From positions 919,471 through 983,470 of the forward strand of contig NW_021167079.1 of NCBI RefSeq assembly GCF_003711515.1: a stretch of 64,000 bases of DNA, given 5' to 3'. The notes under the pieces were generated by a model, which made no database searches, was not told the origin of the DNA, and saw only the letters and a program-made list of their open reading frames with translations. The position numbers and the translations under genes were made by a program. This DNA comes from Sodiomyces alkalinus F11. Taxonomy: Eukaryota > Ascomycota > Sordariomycetes > Glomerellales > Plectosphaerellaceae. Shown in pieces: positions 46,875-58,504 of the stretch (positions are counted from its first letter, which is position 1; each line of letters begins with the position of its first letter).

Positions 46875-47704
46875 GCTGTCCAATATCGAGGAGCGGGAGC
46901 CCATGAGAGCGGGGTGGACATTGAGAAGAATGGGCTTTCCAGACAAATGTTAATTCAAGCACCTGAATCGAAAGCATTGAGTCTTGGTTGTTAGAATCCT
47001 AGCACTTTCTTTCTTTTTTTCTTCTTTTTTTTTTCTTCTTTTTTTTTCTTCTTGTTTAAAAAACCCCCATCTCGATACGTAGTCTTGGTGCAAGTTGGCT
47101 CCCTCTCGGATCAGCATGGAATACCTGCAGCCAGGAGACGCCCTCCAGGCTCCAGGCGAGGCTCTCGACTCATGTTGAAGGTGGCGTTTGCTGCGCAAGT
47201 CACACATCAAGCCATGAGTTGAAAAATGGATTGACCTGCTGCCCTCGGGAGGCGTAGTTAAGTCCAAAATGTAGTCAAAGTTCAGCGCCGAGAGTCGAGA
47301 CAGCCACGGCGACGCCCTTAAAATGAAGACGAGCTGTTCTATGCGTAACTGTGCTACCCATCTCAGGAGAGTTCGGGGATCGGGATCCAAAATGTTATAA
47401 GTTGAGGTGTCAGCACCCTGGCCACAACTCTCAACTTATTCTTCTTTAGTCGTCTAACAACGGATTTCTTTACCAGATATCCCACGCCCATCGCTATCAT
47501 CCGTCTCTTCTGAGTCCTCCCTCGGTTCATATCGTAAGTCATCATCACTAACTCCCACTCCCAATATCCTACATAGCCTCAAGGGGGAAAAAAAAAAAAA
47601 AAAAAAAAAAAGAAATAAAAAAATGCTTGAAGCCGACGCCCAACTTTCAAACAGTGTCTCTGACCCAAAACCTCGACAGTCAAGACAACCCCCGTTCGCC
47701 CAAG
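46875..47704. other. Spacer between small membrane genes 2 and 3
   Basis: About 830 bases. It holds a TTTCTTCTTT repeat (47006-47055) and a run of 24 A at 47588-47611. No other gene was seen. Confidence 0.5.
47588..47611 (+). repeat. 24-base A homopolymer
   Basis: An uninterrupted run of 24 A about 95 bases before the start of the third small membrane gene. It may be part of its promoter or leader; the length is uncertain. Confidence 0.85.
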
Positions 47705-48349
47705 ATGGGGAGTCAAATTTCCAGTCCACGGCAGAGGGGGTGCGCCTGCCCCCAAAAAATGAGGAAGCTTGCCGCGGAGAAAGCCAAAGGCAAAAACGCA
47801 GCGGCGCGAGCCAAAAAGGCATTGGAGGGATGCAAAAGGGCAAAGCTCCGAGAAAAACAGACAGGGAAGATACTCCAGAAAAGAGCCGACATGGACGCCA
47901 AGGACCTATACGGCAATCACATACTGTTTGGCCAGAAAGGGCCCAGGGGGGTGACGTCGGGCAACCCGGACGACCCCGGCGGCCCCGGCCTCGCCGCCCA
48001 CAACCTCGTCGTCGCCACGTTCATGCTTCTCGCCGTGCTTGTCCTCTTATGCTTCGGCCTCTATCTGCAGAGAACATTCTGCAAGAGGAGAAAGTCTCGT
48101 GTCAGGCAGGGAGCTGACGTCCGAAAGCAACACGGGGAGCTTCCCCGTGACGCCGAGACGTATAACGACGGTCTCGAGTTGGGACTCCCACATGAGGCCG
48201 AGTATAAAAACGACCCAATATCGGAAAAGATGGAGAGTGGCGTGACGTTCGGCGGGCGCGAGTATGAGACTGTCACCGGGGTCACGGGTTTCAACACTTC
48301 TCCGTCGTGGACGTGGACGACGCCGACCGTCGGGCCCATTACTTCTTAG
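47705..48349 (+). CDS. Small single-pass membrane protein 3 (214 aa)
   Basis: A 214-residue frame from the ATG at 47705 (MGSQISSPRQRGCACPQK). The first 65 residues are strongly basic and Lys/Ala-rich, likely helical. One transmembrane helix covers about 100-121 (LVVATFMLLAVLVLLCFGLY), followed by a basic stop-transfer stretch (CKRRKSRVRQ). The tail is polar and includes DGLELG at 155-160. The N-terminal MGS with nearby Cys could allow lipid modification, but this is only suggestive. An upstream in-frame TTG extension is not needed. No family is recognised. It shares strand, single-helix layout and the LE motif with its neighbours. Confidence 0.6.
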   Translation: MGSQISSPRQRGCACPQKMRKLAAEKAKGKNAAARAKKALEGCKRAKLREKQTGKILQKRADMDAKDLYGNHILFGQKGPRGVTSGNPDDPGGPGLAAHNLVVATFMLLAVLVLLCFGLYLQRTFCKRRKSRVRQGADVRKQHGELPRDAETYNDGLELGLPHEAEYKNDPISEKMESGVTFGGREYETVTGVTGFNTSPSWTWTTPTVGPITS

Positions 48350-49164
48350 ACTACATGTTATTACGAGCCCGCGCCATTGTGTGACGCCCAGTTCTGGGAC
48401 TATGGACAGTGATGTGATTGTCCCCCGTTGATCAAAATAGGAGGATATATCATATAACGGTCTTTCTTCTTTTTCTAAGAAATAATAAACAGTATCCAAG
48501 GTACAACTTATAAGCTATGCTCTGTTGAGTCTCCTCGTTGCTTCCGGCCCTCCGCATCCCCCCCGACAGCGTAACTTGGAAGCTGTCACGTATATTCACG
48601 CCATGGAAGGTAACCATCTATACCACAAGATCCTTCTCTTTAGTTGTCACGTTGTGGCATATCCGTAAATTTCGTACTTTTGGTTTCGGCGAGGCGAGGA
48701 TTAATACAGACTAGAGGCGCCGTGGCTTGGGCTGGGCGGGAGACTCTGAGGACTGAACTAAGAGTCAAGGCCGATCTGAAAGTAAAAGGCCAACACGACG
48801 GACGTGGCTGAGACGCTGGGTCGGGGATCAAAATGACCTGACTACACATCTTCTCAACTACAAGTTCGGAGTGTAGCCCCAAGTGAAAACTTTACTGAGT
48901 ACACCGTAAGCTCTCCAAGTTCGACCATCTGGTCCACGCACACCAGAGGATCTATTTTCCTTCCCATGCGTATGATGTGGGACGCCACGTGGAAGAAAGG
49001 ATAATCAAAAGGCTCCAGGGACTCATTATATCAACCGAGAACCCGTCGTTCCATCGAGTCCTCTCCTCTTCTAAACGCTTACTCAAAGTTCTCCTTCCAA
49101 AACTACACGGGTCGACACCCCTTTTACCCAACTACCCAGCAAATTACAGACATCGCCACCGACC
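48350..49164. other. Spacer between small membrane genes 3 and 4
   Basis: About 815 bases. Short frames only; no recognisable gene. Confidence 0.5.
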
Positions 49165-49665
49165 ATGGCGCCTACCATAGCTCCCTGCCAACCGTCCAAC
49201 GACAAAAAGATGGCCGAGTTTTACAAAAATCACTATGGCCAGTACCAAACGATTTACTGGCTCGCCTTGACAGTTCTCCTTTTGATCGGCATGGCCGTCA
49301 CATGGCACCTATGCCGTATGTGTGTGCGCAGAGCAGACAAGAATGAACAAGAGCGCCTCCAGGCCGAGCAGAACGGCTCCAACGCCCCCAACAAGAAGAC
49401 GCCTTGGTCCCAGCGGTTCTGCAGACTAGACGACCCACGATCGGGGGATCTCGAACTGGGAGGACGAGGTGGACGAGGTGGACGACCGCATGCCGATGAC
49501 AGCCACAACCACGACCGGCCTGCCCAGGATCCCTCGGCGACGTCTCCGACGCCCCCTGCGCCGGCATATGGCAGCCTGAGGACTAGGGACAGGGACAGAC
49601 GCAGTGGTGCTGGGTCTCGAATCTCTCGATCCCATCAGCGCACGCCTCCTCCCAGTTATGCGTGA
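49165..49665 (+). CDS. Small single-pass membrane protein 4 (166 aa), C-terminal PPxY
   Basis: A 166-residue frame starting MAPTIAPCQPSNDKKMAEFY with CACCGACCATGG around the start. One helix covers about 29-50 (TIYWLALTVLLLIGMAVTWHLC), then a basic region (RMCVRRADKNEQERLQ), GDLELGG at 94-100, a Gly/Arg stretch and a disordered tail. The last residues are PPPSYA, a PPxY motif of the kind bound by WW domains of Rsp5/Nedd4 ubiquitin ligases in fungi. With the orientation expected from the basic residues, the tail would be cytosolic, where Rsp5 works. No family is recognised. It is the fourth of the row of small single-helix genes. Confidence 0.6.
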   Translation: MAPTIAPCQPSNDKKMAEFYKNHYGQYQTIYWLALTVLLLIGMAVTWHLCRMCVRRADKNEQERLQAEQNGSNAPNKKTPWSQRFCRLDDPRSGDLELGGRGGRGGRPHADDSHNHDRPAQDPSATSPTPPAPAYGSLRTRDRDRRSGAGSRISRSHQRTPPPSYA

Positions 49666-50109
49666 TTTGGCAGGATCACCGTTCCAGTCTGGACCGTGGA
49701 CATCGAACCCTAAGCTCCTGACGAGACTCTTTGGATTGCTGCAGCTTTCATGAGGGAGCTAAAGCCGTATACCATGAGCTGTTGGAAATGGATAATTTCG
49801 AGATGCCGGAGCAAGGATTGGCTATATGGTTGTCGACGGTCGTTGAGCATGCAGAGATAGATAGGGATGATGGTTGCCTTCTCTTCTTCAGGCGGTCAGA
49901 CCAATACAGGGCAATAGTAGTCAAGAATAAGATCATTCAAACATCAAACTTGCCCTATCATACGCTGCTACGCAGTTCTACTTCCTTGACGTGCATTGAG
50001 TAATCTCGTATAATGGCGAAAGCCAGTTGAGCTCATTGAAACAATTTGTCCCATTCAATCTCAAAACAGTAGACACCAAACTCCATTCTTCCCACACCAT
50101 ACAATCAAC
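49666..50109. other. Convergent intergenic stretch
   Basis: Between small membrane gene 4 and the SDR-like gene. No gene was seen. Confidence 0.6.
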
Positions 50110-51075
50110 TCACGGAAGCCCAATCAACCTCCTAAACATCGGATTCTCCAACAGCCGCACCCTAGGCAGCCTTCCCACCTTCGCCCCCTCCGTCCCCCCC
50201 TCAGCCAGCTGGGCCTCGTACTTCCCCAACGCAAGCCCCGTCAAGAACCGCCCCAGCGGCTCACTAGGCGCATACATCGCGGGGACCAGAACCCGATTCG
50301 CCGCAAAGCCCAACCGCTTCAGGACCCCATCGCGGGGGACGACCTTCAACACGGCCTCGTGGCCCGTCGGGTCGACCGTCGATGCCCGGAGCGAATCGAC
50401 GACGAACCGCCCCTGGGACTGGGCCGCGATCTCGGAGAGCCGCGCTTCGGTTTGGCCCTTTGTGCGGGCGTAGAGGGGGTGGAAGGGACCCGGCTTCTGG
50501 GTCGCGAAGGCGCCCGAGACGAAGACGAAGCGGAACGGGTCTTTCTCCGTGGTTTCCGTGGCTAGGGAGGAGGAAAAGGCCGATGCGGCTGCTGTGGGGT
50601 AGTCTTTGGTGATTCTGAGGTACTCTCTGGACCTTTTATGTTAGACACATCAACTCTGCGCCATCATGTGCCCCGTGCTGTGGTCCCATATCGTATATGG
50701 ATGAAGTTGTCGATTGATACGAGACACGAGAAAGGAGGAAAGCAAAACGAAAAAAATAAAAAGAAAAAAGACAGATGCATTATAGTACGGAAAATTGTCC
50801 GGGACTCTCACTCACTCTTTACCGACAGTCATCGGGCGAACTCCCAGCGCCCACACTACCCCCTGGGCACCTTTAAGCTGCTCCAGCACTTCGGGCGGAT
50901 ATTGCGCGAAATCCTCGTGGATGATGACGTGGACACGCGGGTCCTGTGCCTGGTCCGCAAGCGGCACGGGCCGGCGCGAAAGGATGGAGATGGTGGTCAC
51001 CTCCTTATTCTTCAACATGGCGTCCAGCACGCTGGACCCGACGACTCCCGTGGCGCCAGTGAGAATGAGGTGCAT
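50110..51075 (-). CDS. NAD(P)-binding Rossmann protein, atypical SDR
   Basis: Exons 51075-50816 and 50626-50110 join in frame to 258 residues. The start MHLILTGATGVVGSSVL carries the TGxxGxxG dinucleotide-binding loop, a basic pair follows strand two (SILSRRPVP), and YARTKGQTE gives the YxxxK pair. This matches the NmrA/HTATIP2-like atypical short-chain dehydrogenases of fungi, which are often of unknown substrate. The 189-base intron has GTGAGT and CCAG borders. No membrane segment. The role is unknown: possibly a redox enzyme or a redox-sensing protein. The Rossmann call is firm. Confidence 0.85.
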
Positions 51076-51528
51076 CGCGGGGAAACGGCGGTGGGTAAGA
51101 GGTGCACGTGAAGAAAAGAAGAAACAAAGTCAGGTTGTTTTGGGTAGTTGAGGGAAAATAAGCAGACGTTTTTAAATTTAGCATGTCGCCTGCTTCTTCG
51201 AGGGTCGGGGCCCCTGGCCGCTGGCGTGGAGGACAGGATGATGCATAATGTTCCCCCAACGCAATGTAACGCAGCACGTTGGTCACGCTGCATGCATGTC
51301 CTCGCTTGAAGATTTAACGCCAATCATGTTTGTACGCGTTCTCAAATAGCCCCATGTGTCAAGGGACGTCAGGAGAAAACACATTGGCCGGTTTATGCCT
51401 GGTTATCTGTCTTGTCAGGAGGGAACAGTATTAGTGAGGACAGGCAAAAGAAGTGGTTGGAAAGCCATGATCCATCGACCATAATGCTGTGCTATTAAAA
51501 TATCCGCATCCAATCGGCGACAGGACAT
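51076..51528. other. Intergenic, no gene seen
   Basis: Upstream flank of the SDR-like gene and 3' flank of the GPI-type gene. No coding signal. Confidence 0.6.
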
Positions 51529-52725
51529 CTACATCACGATCGTAGCGACCGTCACTACTGTTACAATCGCGCCAGCCCAGCAGCCCACAGCCGTGATCGG
51601 CCTAGATGCGGCCGACTGACCCGGCAACAAGGGCCTGGCCGCCTGGACACGCACGTTGGCGGCGACCGAATCCTTCGCGGGGATGTACTCTTCGGGGGTG
51701 AAATTACACTGCCGCATAATCGTCGACATCGCTATATACATAACATAACCAGTGGTCAGTACAGTACTGTCTCACGAGGTATGGAAGGGGTCTCGGAAGA
51801 ACTCACGACCATCTGGGTCGTTCATCTGCTCAATGCAGTCAGCGCATAGGGCTATCACCCGCGCGACGTCAAAGCTGTCGTTGGAGCAAGTACAGGCCGT
51901 TTCGAGGCCCTCTGCCTCCCGCTGCGCCCCCTGGTCGGGCAGTGGGCCATCTGCCTCGTCAACAGTATCCTCTGCAGCCTCCTCCTCCTCCTCATCATCG
52001 TCGTCAGTGTCGCCACCAATGCCGTTGTCCACGTTGATGACATCCCCAATTCCTACGCCAGTTGCCGGCCCACCGTCGCCTACCGGGAGATTGTATGCGG
52101 GAGTCGAGATGATGGCCGTGCTTGCCGTCGTCAAGGCGCTTGTTCGTGAAAGCGATGGAGATGGAGATGAAGAGGGCGACTCGATAATGAGGTTGATGAC
52201 TGTCGGAGTGGTGGTCGGACGAAGGTCAAGCCTTGTCGTCGGCGTGGTTGGGTGAGTCTGGTGCTGCTGCTGATTGGTGTTGTCGGGAGGGATGGTTCGA
52301 AACCCCCCCGGCGCTCCCGCGGCGGGATCTGTTGTCGCAGTGAACGGGATGGTCTTGAACTCTCCGATCACGTTTCCATTGCCGTTTTCACCCACCACGA
52401 CACCACCGGTGTTACCGCCATCAAAGCCGACATGGACCTGACGCTTGTGGTTCGGTAGTGCCTCTTCGGCTTCCCTTCTCCTGTTGCGGCCCTGGCGCTT
52501 TGTGCTATTTGGGCCGCGAAGGCCATCGCCGACTAGTCTCCTCCTCTTCAGGCGGCGCAGCTCCTCAGACGCAGGGGTGTTGACGCGGCAGAGAGAGGTC
52601 AGCTCGACTATGGGCCCACAGATATTGGCACAGGCGAAGGGAACATCGTGTGGCCGTAGTTCTTCTGAGAGGACAGCAGCGGCGAAGGAGGCGAGCAGGA
52701 AGAGGGTAGCATGATCTGGCTTCAT
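51529..52725 (-). CDS. Secreted Cys-rich protein, probable GPI anchor
   Basis: Exons 52725-51807 and 51731-51529 join in frame to 373 residues. A signal peptide (about 1-20) is followed by FACANICGPIVELTSLC, and the second half has ACTCSNDSFDVARVIALCADCIEQ, then MRQCNFTPEEY after the intron. Paired Cys of this spacing occur in a group of fungal surface proteins. The middle is a Ser/Thr/Pro-rich region with an acidic run. The protein ends with a hydrophobic stretch (AVGCWAGAIVTVVTVATIVM) after small residues, as in GPI-anchored proteins. It probably sits at the cell wall or plasma membrane. The function is unknown. Confidence 0.75.
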
Positions 52726-55686
52726 GTTTGGCCAGCGGTACGGGTCTTGAGCAGACCAGAAATAAAACGAGCGTGGCGATAAACGAGTGTGAGGCTACAC
52801 GACCCGGGGGATATGGGAATCAACCATGAAGCGAGCGAACGCTGGATGGGTTGACATGGAGCAGCAGGCGGTGCTGGGGGCGAGAAGAGAAGGAAAAGGA
52901 GAACGGAGATGGACTGGGGCGTCAGGAGAGGTCATACGTGGATCTTCGTAATGGGGAGGGATGGAGGTAGGTAGTCCGTGGGACGATCAAGGGTCTTTCT
53001 TGCAGCTGAAACGTCCAAGAGCCCTTCACCATAGACCCTACTGACCACACTTGAGGAGAATGAAGCATGTCCAAGGGTCCATTGCGCGGTGGGATCATGG
53101 ATGGCCTGTCGTGGCGCGTACGTTGCACAGAAGGGCCGAGATATGCCCTGAGCGATACCATCAACGACACCCGTGTTGGAGATACCTAGCACCGGCCATC
53201 TCGACTTTGAGGACTCCAGGTTGGTGGGAAAATAAGAAGTCAAGGGGGCGAAGATGCTTGACCGTGTCGGAGCCCCTGGTGGCTGGTGGCTGGTGCGACC
53301 GTGCCCCTTGGTGATGAGACGTGGTGAAACACGATCAGACCGCGGATCAAGACATTGGTTAATCAGATAAAGAGCGGTAGTCTAGGCCCCTTGGCTAGCA
53401 CCACCACCTGGTTGGAACATCGTGACGAGGCGATGGAGGCTGCGTTCGGAGTGTTGCTTGGATCGGTACGGAGGACGAGGCGGGGGGTAATGGGTATAGA
53501 TGAGTTGGATATTCCATAATTTCCATCAACCCCGACCGAGCTTCGGAGTCACTGCGGGGGATCGGCCGGGCAGGTTTTCGGCTCTCCAGTCAACGTCCAG
53601 ACCTATGCCCAGTTGGAGTTGGGTCCTTGAAGAAAACTGGCACGGGAAGAAGATAATAAGAAGAGGCGTGTAACGGTCAATCGATGGCAGCACGGGGGTA
53701 CCGACAGGAGAGAAATGTCACTTGACATGGATGGGTGCAGGCGTACAGAGGTACAATTGGGAAAAGAAAGAAAGAAAAAAAAGAAGAAGAAAAAAAGTAC
53801 GGAAAAGTACGAAAAAGAAGACGAAGAAAATGGTGATGGGATGGGGGTGGTTGCAGATAAACTGATGTTGAACTCGGAGGCTGAGCTGAGGGTAGGTGTG
53901 GGTCCGAGTGGGGCGAAAAGTTGAGCTGAGGGTTGCTGTGGGGCTATGTACTGAGGTCATATGACTAGATATCTTAGGTAACCACCCTTATAATAGATAG
54001 GCAAGGGTTACTATAGGGCTATATATTAAGGTCACGTGACTAAGTATCTTAGGTAACTACCCTTATAATATATATAGGTAGGTAAGGGTTATTATAAGGC
54101 TATTTATTAAGGTTACATGACTATATATCTTAGGTAACTACCCTTATAATAAGTAGCTAATATTTATTATAAGGCTATTTATTAAGGTTATATAACTAAA
54201 TAAATTAAGTAACTACTCTTATACTTTGTAAAAGACTTTATAATAATATAATAACCCTTAGTAGAAATAATCCTTATAATACCTTAAGGTATTTAACGCG
54301 ATGGCGAAATAGTTCGACCAATTAATTAAAGGCGTAAAGCCCCGTACCTACCCTCAACTTTTTTATCAGCCACGCCCCATATCTACCCTCAGCCCAGCCA
54401 CCGAGTTCAACATCAGTTTACATGTAACCTCGGATGGGGCCCAATGGCGACTTTGACCAATAATCAGACAATGTGCTCCAAGGAAGGTTTGTGATTGGTG
54501 GATGAGTTCTCCTTGGCGCAACTTCCAAGTCGGCAGCAGTTCTACCTAAAGTACCGTATTGACATGTCAGAAGCAACACCTAGGTACGCCCAAGGCTTGG
54601 TATCCGAGACAAACTTGTCAGAACCTGGAAGTCTACATACCTACGGAGAAATTAAAGGGTACAGACTGTACGACGATGTCCTGTCAACAAAGCCATGTGG
54701 CCCGCTGATTCGCATGGATTTTGTCTTCTTGCAGCTGCGACTTGTCAGGTGCCCTTTGTTGCCGGTACGGATAGTATTAGGCCCCACACTACCACTACAC
54801 GTGCTCTATACTTCGTAAACTGTTCCTTCCCCTTCGCATCCACGAGTAACGAAGCACCAGCCTCGAGTTTCTGCCCACGCCCTCGCCTGGGGCGTTTCGG
54901 CTGGCTGGTTCTTCCTTCCCCTACTTCTATCTTCCTTCCCATGATACCTGCCGTCCGAAGCTTGATTCGACTCCTCAGTGGAAGGTACTGTTAGTCTGTT
55001 ACCGTATTTCTTGCGTGGATGGCACCTGCTAAACTCCAAAAGTTCACAATCACAACCACTGTCAGATCGAACTTTCCTCCCTCAGGTCAACACTTACGCC
55101 GTCGACCGATACCTTACGCATACGATAATGTACATCCACATGTCCTTGGTGACTCGACCACGCGGGGTCGTTCACCTCTGCCCACTGGCATGGCCCTTGG
55201 GTAAGGTACCTGATTCTCCCGACCTGCGAAGGTATCAGTACCCGCGGTTGCTCATCATGGCCCACCACGGAGGCGGAATCGATGACTAGGAGGCGATGTA
55301 GGGACCATGTGCATTCTCTGTTGGTGCCTGCATGAGTTCTTTCCTTTGGCCCCCCACGGGCTTACTTGGGGACTATGGCCATGTACATCCAGGGCAGCCA
55401 CAGTGCCGGCAAGGCGGACGTCAAAGTTCGAGATATCAGGTCCCAGTGCCCTGCCGCCCTCATTTTTGCTCTTTCTTGGTGGTTCCTCCCCCCCCTTCTC
55501 TCTCTCTCTTTCGCTCGTCCTCTTTTACTCTATGAAAATGATTCATTATACCAGCACGCCGCGACTTTACTTCAAAGACGGCCCTGGACCATATTTCAAA
55601 CGTCTTCTGGCTGGCTCTTGATGCCTTGTCCTTGGCCCTCTCTGGTTCCACCGCCTAGAGATGGTTAGGACCTCTTGATTACTGCC
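52726..55686. other. Gene-free stretch with AT-rich tandem repeat
   Basis: About 3 kb with no supportable gene. It holds a purine-rich tract (about 53758-53830), the AT-rich tandem repeat listed separately, and TACCTA/AGGTAC motifs. The last 300 bases should be the promoter of the GT4 gene. Confidence 0.55.
53930..54235 (+). repeat. Four degenerate 75-80 base tandem repeats, AT-rich
   Basis: Four copies begin near 53930, 54005, 54085 and 54161. Each reads roughly GGGTTAxTATAxGGCTAT, then TATTAAGGT, a central CAxGTGAC-like box, ATCTTAGGTAACTAC and CCTTATAATA. GC falls steadily from the first copy to the last, mostly through C-to-T and G-to-A changes, which looks like repeat-induced point mutation or gradual decay. 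No protein is encoded. Confidence 0.85.
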
Positions 55687-57285
55687 ATGTCCCAACTTCC
55701 TCTTCACCACCCCGCCGGCAAGGCACCACGATATCCGTCACACGATTATGCCACCTTTCCAGAAGACCTCCGCGGGAAACGGATACTGCTCTGCACGGAA
55801 TCCTTCGGCCCCGTCAACGGCGTGAGTCGTACCACTCTGATGCTCGTTGACCATTTGCGAGCCCACGGTGCCTTGGTCGCCGTCGTCGCACCCCTGAACC
55901 ACACCAAGCACGACACCTTCGCCCCGTCTGCCGCAGAAAAACGGCCAGAGGACGACACGCTGGTAGAGGTCCGTTTGAAAGGATACCCGCTCCCCTTCAA
56001 CCCGGAGCTATCTGTCGTTTACCCTGTCCGCGTCTCTACTCTCTTCGCCCGCACCTTCGGTCGGGACAACCCCCCAGACCTCATCTACCTCGCAAGCCCG
56101 GCCTCTCTCGGCTTCCAGGTCATGCTCCAGGTTCGCCAGCAGCCCCGCGAGAAGCGCGTGCCCATCGTCTGCAACTTCCAGACCGACCTGGCCGGCTACT
56201 GCTCCATCCTCTTCCCCCAACCCTTCAGCACCATCGCCGTCTTCGCCTTCGCCCTGGTCCAGAGCTACCTCTTCCGCCACGACTCGGTCAAAACGCTGTT
56301 CTATCCCTCCCGTTTCGTCCGTCGCTATCTCGAAGGGCAAGGCGTCCAGCCCGAAAAGATGGAGTTGCTCCGCCGCGGGGTGAACACAAAGGCCTTCTGC
56401 CCCGGCCGTCGTTCGGAGAAGCTCCGTCGAGAGATTGCCCCCAATGGTGAGATCATCCTGATCTGCGTCTCCCGCATCGCCGGCGAGAAGGGGTTCGACT
56501 TCCTCGCCCAGGCCGCCAAGGAACTCGATGCCCGTGGGCTGCCGTTCAAGCTGTACATCGTCGGCGGTAACCGCAATCCTGACGTCGAGCGGGAGGTGCA
56601 AGAGATGTTCGACCCCCTGGTTGACGAGAGCAAAGTCATTTTTGCCGGGTTCAAGTCGGGCGAGGACCTGGCGACCGCCTACGCGTCCGGTGATATCTTC
56701 CTTCACTGCTCGGTGACCGAGACGTTCGGGCTCGTCGTGCTCGAATCCATGGCGAGCGGCGTGCCCGTTGTCGCCCGAGACGAGGGCGGACCCAGCGACA
56801 TCATCGACGACGGCCGATGTGGTCACCTGTTGCCGCCCCAGGACTTGCACGGTTTCGTGGACCGGGTCATGGCGCTAGCGAAGGACCCGGCCCGACGTGC
56901 AGCCATGGCTCAGGAAGCGCGATCCCTGGCCTGCGAGGCCACGTGGGAGAAGATCAACAACCAGGTCGCCTGGCGGATGGTCGATACTATCGAGGGACGG
57001 CGGAGAGAGCTGGTCCGGGTGGGCCATGCGCAGCACCCGACGCTGTTTGCGAACGCGCGCGCGCTGGTGCAGTTCTACGGGTGGGTGATGATGAATGACG
57101 CCGCGCGAGAGGTTATCATATCCTGGATCGTCGATGCGAAAATGGCTGGCGGGCTGGGCATCGTCATCACCTTTTGGCTCTTTACGGGCATCTATCTGGT
57201 CTTTACCGAGGTGGCACTCTGGACGAAGGGCCGGCTTCCGAGGCAGACCCGTAGCCGCCGCGGTAGTCCTGCAGGACTGTCATGA
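55687..57285 (+). CDS. Family 4 glycosyltransferase, membrane-tethered
   Basis: An intron-free gene of 532 residues from the ATG at 55687. The GT-B fold is clear: RILLCTESFGPVNGVSRTT in the N-terminal half and, in the C-terminal half, VSRIAGEKGFDFL, LYIVGGNRNPDVE, ADCSVTETFG-type binding with ETFGLVVLE (the EX7E motif that binds the nucleotide sugar), and ASGVPVVARDEGGPSD. The family includes mannosyl-, glucosyl- and sulfoquinovosyl-transferases such as SQD2 and MgtA relatives. A C-terminal hydrophobic helix (about 495-515) should anchor it to a membrane. Donor and acceptor cannot be read from sequence. Confidence 0.92.
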   Translation: MSQLPLHHPAGKAPRYPSHDYATFPEDLRGKRILLCTESFGPVNGVSRTTLMLVDHLRAHGALVAVVAPLNHTKHDTFAPSAAEKRPEDDTLVEVRLKGYPLPFNPELSVVYPVRVSTLFARTFGRDNPPDLIYLASPASLGFQVMLQVRQQPREKRVPIVCNFQTDLAGYCSILFPQPFSTIAVFAFALVQSYLFRHDSVKTLFYPSRFVRRYLEGQGVQPEKMELLRRGVNTKAFCPGRRSEKLRREIAPNGEIILICVSRIAGEKGFDFLAQAAKELDARGLPFKLYIVGGNRNPDVEREVQEMFDPLVDESKVIFAGFKSGEDLATAYASGDIFLHCSVTETFGLVVLESMASGVPVVARDEGGPSDIIDDGRCGHLLPPQDLHGFVDRVMALAKDPARRAAMAQEARSLACEATWEKINNQVAWRMVDTIEGRRRELVRVGHAQHPTLFANARALVQFYGWVMMNDAAREVIISWIVDAKMAGGLGIVITFWLFTGIYLVFTEVALWTKGRLPRQTRSRRGSPAGLS

Positions 57286-58504
57286 ATCACTATGCAGGAG
57301 CATGGAAAGCGGAATGGCCTACGGAGGACTGATATCTGGGGCGTTTCGGTGTCTGGCGTTTCCACAATACGCCCGATTTTGGGTAGCCGGAGGGAGGCGG
57401 AATTGATTGCATTTTTTTTCTTCTATTTTTCCCGAATTTCTCTCCCTCGCTCTCCTTTCCCGTGAGGTTCGTAAATCGTGGTGGGGACCATATGGCGGGA
57501 CTGGTCTCAGTAAACAGGTGCTTGCAAGTTGCCCGGAAGAGAGATTCCCGGGGGAGAAGGAGGCTAACACACGTGCCTGAGACATCAAATTCGTATTGAC
57601 CATGTTGATAAACACGTAAACTCGGTCTTGGCTAAGAAATGCCACAATATGGTTTGTAGCTATGAGACCAGAAGCCAATACGAAATGGCAGGGCGGGGCC
57701 ACCGAGTCGAGAACGCCGGCGGCTTCGGTATCGCTCCTCGCGACAGCGGGAGACGAGTGATCCGAGAGGAAATCGGCCATGGATTCTCCCGCTGGCAATA
57801 ACTTAAGAGGAGTAATAACGGACCATGGCTGGACCGCAATCGGAGCACAGCATTTTACGGGTAGCCAATAGCGCCAAGCCTCCGTAGTCATGCGAATGAA
57901 GAAGCGGCTTGCACCGGTCGATTTTCAACCGAGTCCGGCGGGCCCGGAGCGGGGTCGTCATCCGTGTTGTCAGTCTCTCAAGAGTTGAGACGTATTATGT
58001 ATAGAGACATCGTGACATCGTCGTCGGCCTATACGCGAATGTCTATAAATGGACCGCCCCCGTCCTCCTCTTCCGCCCGTATTCTGTTTCTACGGCGCTC
58101 GGGGCTTCGTTCTGATCCATCTTGACACCTCCGTTTTCCAAATTTCACTCCTCTTTTGTATGGGCACCTCCCAGGCCCCCACGGCCTGTTCCTTTTTGCG
58201 TTTGCGCCTCCAGTTCCACAACCGTCATTCATCTGTTCCCGATTTTGCCGTTCTCGGCGACAGTTGAGGGTAACGCCGTAACGCCCAAATATTAATAATT
58301 CACTATTCTCTCTTCTGCCAGTCGAGGACTCGAGAGTCGCTCAAATCACGAGAGCACGCTGCACGCACAGCCCACTCGAGTCACTGAACCCCTTCTTTTA
58401 CGCGTATTGTTGCTTCTTTGTTTTCTTCTTTTTTTTTCTTTTTTTCGGGGGGGGGGGGTTCGTTTTTTCTTTGCCTTTGCCTTGCATTTTCTTTGCACCG
58501 TACA

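Noticed and set aside
49731..50003. Frame of about 90 codons after small membrane gene 4
   Set aside because: Begins at a TTG rather than ATG, lacks a membrane helix and shows no motif.
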